Source: JAMCQB01 sp947085305
Lineage (GTDB): Bacteria > Nitrospirota > Thermodesulfovibrionia > Thermodesulfovibrionales > UBA9159
NCBI GenBank assembly: GCA_947085305.1
Contig: CAMTVV010000071.1
Coordinates: forward strand, 1 to 5,911
Direction: 5' to 3'
Length of the DNA: 5,911 bases
Shown: piece after piece, positions 1 to 5,227 of the stretch
Position numbering within the stretch: position 1 is the first letter of the stretch
Layout: each line of letters opens with the position of its first letter
Notes under the pieces: model-generated
What the model was told of the DNA's origin: nothing
What the model saw: only the letters and a program-made list of their open reading frames with translations
The model's database searches: none
Translations under genes and position numbers: made by a program

Positions 1-600
1 CGTGATGGGCAGTCTGTGGCATTGATCTCAGATGCCGGCACTCCCGGCATTTCCGATCCGGGAAGCGTTCTTATAGGAAGGGCGGTACAGGAAGGTATGT
101 CAGTGGTCTCCGTGCCCGGCCCCTCTGCGCTTATCGCTGCCATTTCCCTCTCAGGACTTCCCATAAAAGAATTCACCTTTGTCGGCTTTCTTCCCCCTAA
201 AAAAAGCCAGAGGCGGAAAATGCTGGACGAACTGAGTTTGGAAAAGAGGACCCTTGTCTTTTACGAGGCGCCCCACAGGATACTGGAGACACTGGAAGAT
301 ATGAGCGAAATATTCGGAGAGAGAAATGCCGCCCTTGTAAGGGAGCTCACAAAGATCCATGAGGAGGCGCTAAGAGGCAGCCTTGCTGATATTCTCCGGA
401 TGCTTGATAATAAAACGATCGCCGGCGAATACGTCATCATCGCGGCAGGGAAGAGGAAGGAGGAGGTCTCCTTTGAAGATGCCCTGAATGAGGTAAGGGC
501 TCTGATGAAAAAAGGGAAGGGGAGAAAAGAGACGGTTAAGATGGTTGCGGAACAGTACGGATTGAGCAAGAACGAGCTTTACGACAGGAGTCTCGAATGA
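1..600 (+). CDS. rsmI: 16S rRNA (cytidine1402-2'-O)-methyltransferase RsmI, 5' end missing
   Basis: RsmI uses S-adenosylmethionine to 2'-O-methylate C1402 of 16S rRNA in the ribosomal P site; it is a cytoplasmic tetrapyrrole-methylase-fold protein. The open frame runs from base 1 to the TGA at 598-600, giving 199 residues; the family is usually about 270-290, so roughly the first 75-85 residues lie outside the window. Seen in order: ALISDAGTPGISDPG (the SAM-binding loop typical of RsmI), VPGPSA, FVGFLPPKKSQRRK, the FYEAPHR motif, a VRELTKIHEE block, GEYVIIAAG, then the C-terminal helical region with VAEQYGLSKNELYD. The motif set is specific to RsmI among tetrapyrrole methylases. An internal GTG at 16 could look like a start but is mid-domain. 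A small ORF overlaps the stop codon. No sign of damage. Confidence 0.96.
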   Translation, partial: RDGQSVALISDAGTPGISDPGSVLIGRAVQEGMSVVSVPGPSALIAAISLSGLPIKEFTFVGFLPPKKSQRRKMLDELSLEKRTLVFYEAPHRILETLEDMSEIFGERNAALVRELTKIHEEALRGSLADILRMLDNKTIAGEYVIIAAGKRKEEVSFEDALNEVRALMKKGKGRKETVKMVAEQYGLSKNELYDRSLE

Positions 601-722
601 AACTCATCACCGCTCCCTGCTTTGTGCTTGTGCTCTTATGTTTTTTTGATGGAAGCACCGGGGCTGCCGGAGATGAGGGCCGGGTTTTAAAGAAGCCGGC
701 GCTTCTTATGCAAAGGGGATAA
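597..722 (+). CDS. 41-aa secreted peptide or truncated exported protein, coupled to rsmI
   Basis: Product not recognised. The ATG at 597-599 overlaps the rsmI stop as ATGA, and AGGAG at 586-590 sits six bases upstream, so translation initiation looks genuine and coupled. The N-terminus is a classical signal peptide: K2, a hydrophobic core over about residues 4-17 (CFVLVLLCFF), then DGSTGAAG, where a signal peptidase I site would fit. No good lipobox is present. Only about 17 residues follow (GDEGRVLKKPALLMQRG) before TAA. That is very short, so this may be the 5' stub of an exported protein that has lost its body by deletion or frameshift. The +1 frame continues open to a TGA at 782-784 (including GASYAKGIKRTYW) but I do not recognise a domain there. 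Seen: start, RBS, signal peptide. Inferred: truncation. Confidence 0.5.
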   Translation: MKLITAPCFVLVLLCFFDGSTGAAGDEGRVLKKPALLMQRG

Positions 723-793
723 AACGGACGTACTGGACTTTGGTGCTGGCAACTCCTGAATTCTCATCGCACATCAGTCCGTGACTATTAGTT

Positions 794-809
794 AATTGTG
801 GTCACAATT
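794..809. promoter_or_regulatory. Palindromic operator-like site AATTGTG-GT-CACAATT
   Basis: Two perfect 7-bp inverted arms are separated by 2 bp. The site ends exactly one base before the TTGACA hexamer at 811-816. A dyad touching the -35 box is the usual geometry of a repressor or activator site. Because the next ORF is a toxin-antitoxin relic, a surviving autoregulatory operator is a reasonable reading, but the binding protein is unknown. The TGTG...CACA core also resembles half-sites of CRP/FNR-family regulators, though the 2-bp spacer is too short for the CRP consensus. Confidence 0.45.
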
Positions 810-810
810 G

Positions 811-840
811 TTGACATATTCAATATTAGGTTGATGTACT
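811..840 (+). promoter_or_regulatory. Sigma-70-type promoter candidate upstream of the TA relic and DUF362 gene
   Basis: A perfect -35 TTGACA (811-816) is followed after 18 bp by TGTACT (835-840), a 4/6 match to the -10 consensus. Transcription would start near 847, giving a very short leader to the ATG at 857. The same transcript could run into the DUF362 gene at 999. The -10 is weak, so this is a candidate only. Confidence 0.4.
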
Positions 841-856
841 GATTTTGGGAGGAAGC

Positions 857-955
857 ATGAAGGTGGCAACGGTAAGGGAACCTTTAAGAAAGCTCGCCGC
901 AGACGCTAATGTAATCCTTTCAGCGATGAGGAAATCGAGAGGTAGACAACTGTAA
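857..955 (+). pseudogene. Relic of a type II toxin-antitoxin operon (antitoxin start joined to PIN toxin start)
   Basis: This 32-codon ORF has a strong ribosome binding site (GGGAGGA, 847-853) and starts with MKVATVRE, which resembles the first residues of many Phd/YefM-type antitoxins (M-x-x-ATVRELR). From residue 11 it reads RKLAADANVILSAM. The stretch DANVILSA is the hallmark N-terminus of PIN-domain RNases, with D16 the expected first metal-binding aspartate. A stop follows at 953-955, so the remaining roughly 110 residues of a PIN domain are missing. The simplest reading is an internal deletion fusing an antitoxin start to a toxin start, with further loss after it. Seen: both motifs and the RBS. 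Family knowledge: PIN toxins are usually encoded just after their antitoxin. Inferred: deletion. It could also be an unrelated short peptide, because the motif is short. Confidence 0.5.
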
Positions 956-998
956 AACTCCTGAAAATCCTAACAGCATAAATGGAAGGAGCGGCTAT

Positions 999-2150
999 AT
1001 GAAAGAAGAAGACATTCCAGGAAAAACCAGGTCGAGAGTTTATTTCTCTTCCGCAAGGGCGTTGAAATGGAAATACGACGACAGTATGCCGGGAAAGCTT
1101 GCAAGACTCCTCCGGGAGATAGGACTGGCCAATTACTTCAGCCCTAAGGAATGGGTGGCGGTGAAGACGCATTTCGGTTCGGAAGGGGCCCACAGGGTAG
1201 TGAGGCCGGTGTTTCTGAGAAAGGTTGTTGAGGGGTTAAAAAGTATTGGCGCAAGGCCATGTGTGGTGGATACCGTGAGGATGAAGGGGCTTGATTATCT
1301 CGATGTCGCCAACCAGAACGGGATAAACCATCTCTCGGTGGGCGCTCCCGTGGTCCTTGCCGATGGTCTCTACGGCAAAGACAATATAATGGTCAAGGCC
1401 GGTGAAATCCTCGGTGAAGTTGCAGTTGCGTCCCTGATCTATGACATACCCGCAATGGTGGTCTGCAGCCATGTGAAAGGGCATATCAATTCAGGGTATG
1501 CCGGCGCCATCAAGAATGTTGCTATGGGAGGAGTAAGCTCGGCCCACCGGCATTGCGGCTGGAAGTGCGGAAGGGGAGCTATGCACACCATTGGGGAGGG
1601 TGATCTTGTATGGGACAGCGAAAAATGCGAGCTCTGTTACCAGTGCGCAGAGGTATGTCCCCTGGATGCCATCGTGTTCGAAGAGGGAGATGAACTGGTC
1701 TGGGACGGAAATACCTGCTGGAGGTGCGGCAGATGTGTCAGGGTCTGCCAGTCCGAGGCCATTGCCATGCCGGGGGATGATGAGAGGTTCCTGTGCTCCC
1801 TTGCTGAGGCTGCAAAAGCGGTCATCAGCACTTTTGACGCCAATAAAGTGCTCTACATCAACTTTATGACCGAAATACAGCCTGAATGTGACTGTATGCC
1901 CATGGCAGACGTGCCGGTGATCCAGGACAAGGGTATACTGGTGTCGGATGATATAGTTGCCATCGAACAGGCAAGCATTGATATTTTGCGGAAATCCGTC
2001 CCTCTCCCAGAATCCGCCGTAACAGGGGAAAACCTGCCTGCCGACGGGGATATACTCCTTGCCCTCCACAAGAAAAACTATATAATTCAAGTACTTGAGG
2101 CTGAAAGACTGGGGCTCGGGTCAAGGGAATACGACCTTGTTGAGATATAG
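999..2150 (+). CDS. DUF362 domain protein with two 4Fe-4S clusters
   Basis: 383 residues. The ATG at 999 has GGAAGGAG (984-991) seven bases upstream. Residues about 10-200 form the DUF362 domain: KTHFGSEG (56-63), a VVDTVR segment (89-94), VVCSHVKGHINSGYAGAIKN (154-173) and MGGVSSAHRHCGWKC. A ferredoxin-like insert follows with two CxxCxxCxxxC motifs, C210/C213/C216/C220-P and C240/C243/C246/C250, each expected to hold a 4Fe-4S cluster. Further cysteines at 186, 190, 297 and 299 (CDC) could bind metal. About 130 residues follow the second cluster. There is no signal peptide or membrane segment, so it should be cytoplasmic. DUF362/ferredoxin proteins are common in anaerobes; the biochemical role is not established, and electron transfer is only inferred from the clusters. 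The gene stands alone on this strand between a TA relic and convergent argJ. Confidence 0.92.
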   Translation: MKEEDIPGKTRSRVYFSSARALKWKYDDSMPGKLARLLREIGLANYFSPKEWVAVKTHFGSEGAHRVVRPVFLRKVVEGLKSIGARPCVVDTVRMKGLDYLDVANQNGINHLSVGAPVVLADGLYGKDNIMVKAGEILGEVAVASLIYDIPAMVVCSHVKGHINSGYAGAIKNVAMGGVSSAHRHCGWKCGRGAMHTIGEGDLVWDSEKCELCYQCAEVCPLDAIVFEEGDELVWDGNTCWRCGRCVRVCQSEAIAMPGDDERFLCSLAEAAKAVISTFDANKVLYINFMTEIQPECDCMPMADVPVIQDKGILVSDDIVAIEQASIDILRKSVPLPESAVTGENLPADGDILLALHKKNYIIQVLEAERLGLGSREYDLVEI

Positions 2151-2155
2151 GCCCT

Positions 2156-2195
2156 AAAAAAAGTAGCTGCTGTTCGTGGGAACTGAACAGCAGCT
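2156..2195 (-). terminator. Intrinsic terminator for leftward transcription (argJ side)
   Basis: AGCTGCTGTTC (2165-2175) pairs perfectly with GAACAGCAGCT (2185-2195), an 11-bp stem with a 9-base loop. On the minus strand the stem is followed, after AC, by seven T (complement of the A run 2156-2162), the classic Rho-independent layout. On the plus strand the stem is followed by TAGGGGAGG with no T tract, so it is directional. It lies about 145 bp beyond the argJ stop and just after the DUF362 stop. CCCTA (2152-2156) can also pair with TAGGG (2196-2200) across a bulge. Confidence 0.75.
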
Positions 2196-2200
2196 TAGGG

Positions 2201-2337
2201 GAGGTAACGAGGCGCTTAAAATACAATTATATGGTTACAAAAAAAAATACATTTGTCAAGTAAAATTGTCATGCCGGCTATAAATTATAATTTTAGAGGT
2301 ATAAATTTCTTTAACCCCTGATTGGCGGCCAGTTCGG
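2201..2337. other. AT-rich convergent intergenic gap
   Basis: No ORF of useful size. It contains a nine-A tract (2239-2247), a 12-bp palindrome AAATTATAATTT (2282-2293) and, on the minus strand, TTGACA (2254-2259) and TATAAT (2226-2231) separated by 22 bp. See the small-RNA finding. Otherwise nothing recognised. Confidence 0.5.
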
Positions 2338-3594
2338 TCATGTCCTGTATTCTGCATTTATCTTCACATATGCTTCAGTGAGGTCACAGGTGAGAACCTT
2401 TGAAGAGGCCTTGCCGACGCGGAGGTCAATGGTTATCCTTAGTTTTTTTTGCCTTAATACCCTGGTCGCTTCTTTATCCTTTCCCGTGGCGATGCCGTTC
2501 TTCACCAGTTTCACCCTTCCGAAAGAGATGTCGATTTTATTCTCCCTGAGCGTGATCCCGGAATATCCGAGGGCTGCCATGATCCGTCCCCAGTTGGCAT
2601 CGTTGCCGTAAAGAGCGGTCTTTACCAGGAGGGAGTTGGCTATGGCAGACGCGGCCTTCTCCGCATCCGGTTTGTTCCTGGCATTCTTCACCTCTATCTC
2701 CACAACCTTTGTGGCGCCTTCCCCATCCTCCACTATCAGCCTGCTCAATTCATGGGTCACGCCTGAAAGTGCGGAAACAAAGGTCTTAAAGGCTCCGGAA
2801 CCATCTGTAATTGCTTCATTCCCGGCCATTCCGTTTGCCATGATCAGCACGGTATCGTTGGTGGACATGTCACCGTCAATGGTTATCCTGTTAAAGGAAT
2901 TCTCCACAGCCCCTCTCAACGCCTTATCAAGGGCTGTCTTTGCTATATTAAGATCGGTGATGATAAAGCAGAGCATCGTGGCCATATGAGGACATATCAT
3001 CCCTGCGCCCTTACATATTCCGGTGATCGCGCCTGTCTTATTTCCAACTTTTATTCTCCTGCTCACCACCTTGGGAAAGGTATCTGTTGTCATGATCGCA
3101 GCAGCCACATCATGGATAGTTCCTGTCCCGAGACCATTCACAAGTTCAGGAATCTTCCCCCGTATCAGTTCCATAGGCATTGGAGTTCCGATCACACCCG
3201 TGGAGCAGACATATACCGCGCCCTGGCTCAACTTCAATTCTCCGGCGATCAGCCCGGTCATTTCCACTGCATCCTTCGCACCCTGTTTCCCTGAACAGGC
3301 ATTGGCATTGCCGCTGTTCACAATAATCGCCTGCCCGTTTCCTGACTTGATCCTCTTCATATCCAGCTTGACAGGTGCAGCCTTAATCTTATTAGTCGTA
3401 AACATGCCTGACATGACGGCTTCCCGCTCAGAATAAATGAGGGCGATGTCTTTTCTTCCCGGTTTTTTTATGGCAGCCTCAACAGCGGAAAAGAGGAACC
3501 CCCCCGGCGTTAGCGCCTTTGTCCTGTTGTTGTTGTTGTTGTTCTTCTTCTTCTTCATACGTAATACGTTACCGTGGTTTCCCCTTTTTTGCAA
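2338..3594 (-). CDS. argJ: Bifunctional glutamate N-acetyltransferase / ornithine acetyltransferase ArgJ
   Basis: ArgJ moves the acetyl group from N-acetylornithine to glutamate in the cyclic arginine pathway; some members also use acetyl-CoA. It is made as a proprotein that cuts itself into alpha and beta chains. The cleavage motif KGAGMICPHMATML (195-208) is present, so cleavage is expected between A205 and T206, with T206 the nucleophile. STGVIG (131-136) matches the oxyanion-hole segment. FTTNKIKAAPV (65-75), IVNSGNANAC (91-100), TIDGDMSTNDT (238-248), NDANWGRI and the C-terminal AYVKINAEYRT are family signatures. Length is 418 from TTG at 3594 or 406 from ATG at 3558; the family is about 390-410. 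I list the TTG because AAGGA (complement of 3604-3608) lies nine bases upstream, while the ATG has no clear RBS; the core domain starts only near residue 27, so the ATG remains possible. Residues 14-23 are KKKKNNNNNN, an odd simple-sequence leader. No other arg genes are in view. Confidence 0.95.
   Translation of the reverse strand: MQKRGNHGNVLRMKKKKNNNNNNRTKALTPGGFLFSAVEAAIKKPGRKDIALIYSEREAVMSGMFTTNKIKAAPVKLDMKRIKSGNGQAIIVNSGNANACSGKQGAKDAVEMTGLIAGELKLSQGAVYVCSTGVIGTPMPMELIRGKIPELVNGLGTGTIHDVAAAIMTTDTFPKVVSRRIKVGNKTGAITGICKGAGMICPHMATMLCFIITDLNIAKTALDKALRGAVENSFNRITIDGDMSTNDTVLIMANGMAGNEAITDGSGAFKTFVSALSGVTHELSRLIVEDGEGATKVVEIEVKNARNKPDAEKAASAIANSLLVKTALYGNDANWGRIMAALGYSGITLRENKIDISFGRVKLVKNGIATGKDKEATRVLRQKKLRITIDLRVGKASSKVLTCDLTEAYVKINAEYRT
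3526..3555 (-). repeat. Trinucleotide repeat (AAG)4(AAC)6 at the 5' end of argJ
   Basis: On the plus strand six GTT units (3526-3543) abut four CTT units (3544-3555). In argJ this encodes K14-K17 and N18-N23. Being a triplet repeat it keeps frame when units are gained or lost. A seven-C run (3499-3505; seven G in the gene) lies 20 bp further into the gene. Confidence 0.9.
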
Positions 3595-3625
3595 GCAACA
3601 ATGTCCTTTTATTCTTCCGGGTTTG

Positions 3626-3655
3626 CCTATAAATTGTTTTATGGGGAAACGGCAA
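3626..3655 (-). promoter_or_regulatory. Candidate argJ promoter
   Basis: On the minus strand TTGCCG (complement of 3650-3655, 4/6 to the -35 consensus) and TATAGG (complement of 3626-3631, 4/6 to the -10) are spaced 18 bp apart, placing a start near 3619, before the AAGGA at 3604-3608. Both boxes lie between the IS end (3669) and argJ, so the gene may keep its own promoter. The hexamers are only moderate matches. Confidence 0.35.
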
Positions 3656-3668
3656 TCTCACGAAGATA

Positions 3669-3688
3669 TTAACCGTCTCATAATAGTA
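3669..3688 (+). repeat. Left terminal inverted repeat of the IS630 element
   Basis: TTAACCGTCTCATAATAGTA, the exact reverse complement of the right end. Preceded by the TA target copy at 3667-3668. With the TA included the match is 22 bp. Confidence 0.95.
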
Positions 3689-3694
3689 ACAACA

Positions 3695-4731
3695 TCATGC
3701 TGCATATTTTGTTGGTGCATTATTTAAATAGGAACGAACACGTTCTGGTGATTTTTGGATGAATCTCAAATGGCTTATTACCGCACCATGCATCTGATCC
3801 GGCGAGTTAATGGCTCGTTGTCCAATGGCATTATTTTTTTCAAGTCGTTCCAAACTCGCTCGGCGGGATTCAATGCAGGAGGATATGGCGGCAGAAAGAA
3901 CAGACGAAAGCGCTTTTTCACAGGTTCAGATTCAATAAATCTGGTGGCCATCTTAGCTTTATGCGCCGGATGCCCGTCAACTATGAGGAAGATCACCTTC
4001 TCCGCCCCTTGAAGCAGCCGCTTGATGAATTCAAGAAATTGAGTTGCCCCAACGCGTCCTTTGACGGTCATGAATCTAAACTCACCCTGAGCGCTGACAG
4101 CCGATATAAGGTTAAGACTGAAACGGGTTCCCGTACTGCTTACTACTACGGGAGTGTTTCCCTTTTTTGCCCACATAGTGCCAGCATGATGATCCGAGCG
4201 CACGCCTGCTTCATCTCCAAAGAATATCTGCGCCTTAAGACGGCGCGCCATAGCACGGATACGGGGATATTCTTCGTTAAGCCATCTCTGAACTTCTTCA
4301 GGTTTTTGCTGATAAGCACGCCATACAGGACGCTGTGGAGTCAGGCCCAATTGAATAAGAAGTCGACATACGGACGCCTTGCTCAGCTTAACCCCAAAGC
4401 GTTGATAAATCACTTGCCCTATCATCTTTGCGGTCCACAAGGCATAGGTGAACTTCAATTGCATCGGATTCTTCATCGTTACCGTTTGATAAATCCAATT
4501 CATTGCTTTCCCGTCAAGCTTGGGCGGTCTTCCTCCTCGTCTGCGGGCATCCAAAAGGCCCCATCCCCCATTGCGATATTTTGCCAGCCAGCCATATATG
4601 GTTACTCGGTGGATTCCCATGGCCCGAGCAACAATTTCAGGACTTTCCCCTTCCTGTATGCACTTTACTGCACGCTTTCTCAGTTCCGTCAATGTCTTAT
4701 GATCCAGTCGCCTCGCATCGGTAGTGTCCAT
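3695..4731 (-). CDS. IS630-family DDE transposase, two frames joined by a -1 frameshift
   Basis: Cuts and joins element ends at TA targets. The first frame runs from ATG 4731 (or TTG 4737) to TAA at 3780-3778. With TTG numbering it shows a helix-turn-helix (about 33-54, VARAMGIHRVTIYGWLAKYR), a GRPPK linker (69-73), then the DDE core: D175 in FGDEAG, D254 in LIVDGHPAHKA and E293 in PPYPPALNPAERVW. After LKK (299-301) this frame gives 18 unrelated residues and stops. The -1 frame from 3835 instead reads NNAIGQRAINSPDQM... SHLRFIQKSPERVRSYL...TKYAA, ending at TGA 3697-3695; that is the normal C-terminus of this family. The switch lies at seven A (minus strand). The joined product is about 345 residues from the ATG, the usual size. 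Programmed frameshifting/slippage and a one-base deletion both explain it. ATG 4731 is preferred because the promoter places the transcript start next to it. Confidence 0.9.
3834..3840 (-). promoter_or_regulatory. A7 slippage site in the transposase gene
   Basis: The minus strand reads TTG AAA AAA ATA ATG in the upstream frame. Slipping back one base after the second AAA gives TTG AAA AAA AAT AAT GCC, which joins the DDE core to the conserved C-terminus. Homopolymeric A runs of this length support ribosomal -1 slippage or transcriptional slippage in other insertion sequences. No frameshift-stimulating structure was established. Confidence 0.55.
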
Positions 4732-4738
4732 GCACAAT

Positions 4739-4767
4739 AGTATAGCAGTTGTCTTCTTTTATGTAAA
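4739..4767 (-). promoter_or_regulatory. Transposase promoter at the IS right end (leaderless mRNA predicted)
   Basis: On the minus strand TTTACA (complement of 4762-4767, 5/6) and TATACT (complement of 4739-4744, 5/6) are exactly 17 bp apart. A start seven bases past the -10 falls at about 4732-4731, on the transposase ATG itself. No Shine-Dalgarno sequence lies at a usable distance, consistent with leaderless translation. Confidence 0.7.
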
Positions 4768-4776
4768 TACTATTAT
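4749..4776 (+). promoter_or_regulatory. Possible outward promoter of the IS right end
   Basis: TTGTCT (4749-4754, 4/6) and TATTAT (4771-4776, 5/6) are 16 bp apart and point out of the element into the efflux gene fragment. The -10 lies inside the inverted repeat. It overlaps the transposase promoter on the other strand. Candidate only. Confidence 0.3.
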
Positions 4777-4787
4777 GAGACGGTTAA
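4768..4787 (-). repeat. Right terminal inverted repeat of the IS630 element
   Basis: Exact reverse complement of 3669-3688, followed by the second TA target copy at 4788-4789. Confidence 0.95.
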
Positions 4788-5104
4788 TAAAGGCAAAAAT
4801 TGATGAGGTGAGGGAGGAAGTTTCAGTTGCCCTTGAAAGGCTCTTTTTAATAAGCCGGCAGATAAATCTCATAAAGACGCAGACACTTCCGGCTCGTAAA
4901 GCAGCAGTGGAGCATGCAGAAAAATACTTTAATGCAATGCAGCTTAATATGCTCTATCTCCTTGAGGCTCGACAAAAACTTCTTGATACTAAAAAGCATT
5001 ATTTCAATGCACTTAAAGAATATCATGAGCAGATAGTAGAGATGGAAAGAATCATCGGTAGAGCCGTAACAAAAATAAATAGGGTGATGTATCATAGACC
5101 CTAA
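4788..5104 (+). pseudogene. C-terminal fragment of a TolC/CzcC-family outer-membrane efflux protein, cut by the IS
   Basis: Intact members form a trimeric outer-membrane channel of an RND-type or metal efflux pump. About 105 residues remain, ending at TAA 5102-5104. They are long amphipathic, coiled-coil-like helices of the OEP repeat: EVREEVSVALERLFLISRQI, then LPARKAAVEHAEKYFNAMQ (the usual llP.A..al......Y..g pattern), LYLLEARQKLLDTKKHY, and LKEYHEQIVEMERIIGRAV, the typical final helix before the family C-terminus. Full-length proteins are about 400-480 residues, so three quarters are missing. The frame stays open back into the IS to a GTG at 4724, so a chimeric 126-residue ORF exists, but its first residues are IS-encoded and it lacks the signal peptide and beta-barrel strands needed for export. 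OEP membership is judged from helix pattern; the subfamily is uncertain. Confidence 0.7.
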
Positions 5105-5210
5105 CGAGATCAAAACAATACTACTTAATGGCCTTAAGAAAAAAGGCATTAAACTTACTCTCAGGGGTTTGAGGTCATTGGTATTATCTCAAATGATAAA
5201 AGCCGTATGA
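5091..5210 (+). other. Open frame without a start codon between the efflux fragment and the protease gene
   Basis: A 39-codon stretch is open to TGA 5208-5210 and reads DPNEIKTILLNGLKKKGIKL followed by a basic, leucine-rich tail. It overlaps the end of the efflux fragment and ends 10 bp before the next start region, a gene-like spacing. There is no ATG, GTG or TTG near its beginning; it opens with ATC ATA after a stop. It may be a remnant of a small gene that lost its start, or chance: an open run this long is not rare. Function unknown. Confidence 0.2.
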
Positions 5211-5227
5211 GAAAGGGAGGATGAGAT

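Larger units (their letters stand above)
3669..4787 (-). mobile_element. Complete IS630-family insertion sequence, 1119 bp
   Basis: The ends are perfect 20-bp inverted repeats (3669-3688 and 4768-4787) flanked on both sides by TA (3667-3668 and 4788-4789), the duplicated TA target typical of the IS630/Tc1/mariner superfamily. It carries one transposase gene on the minus strand that fills the element: the rebuilt stop lies 6 bp inside the left repeat and the promoter reaches the right repeat. Intact identical ends and an intact DDE core suggest a recent insertion. It separates argJ from a TolC-type efflux gene fragment. Confidence 0.95.

Noticed and set aside
723..793. Terminator or RNA element after the 41-codon ORF
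   Set aside because: Only short inverted matches such as ACGGAC (724-729) and GTCCGT (777-782) with a 47-base loop; no T tract.
1491..2090. 199-codon open frame on the minus strand inside the DUF362 gene
   Set aside because: It is antisense to a gene with clear Fe-S motifs and shows no recognisable domain; it arises from codon bias on the other strand.
2152..2200. The strong hairpin as a terminator of the DUF362 gene
   Set aside because: On the plus strand the stem is followed by TAGGGGAGG with no T tract, so it fits only leftward termination.
3023..3436. Hydrophobic plus-strand frame of 137 codons within argJ
   Set aside because: It is antisense to strongly conserved ArgJ motifs; the hydrophobic look comes from complementing lysine- and glutamate-rich codons.
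3961..4740. 259-codon open frame on the plus strand inside the IS
   Set aside because: It is fully antisense to the transposase, whose DDE motifs are on the minus strand, and has no domain of its own.
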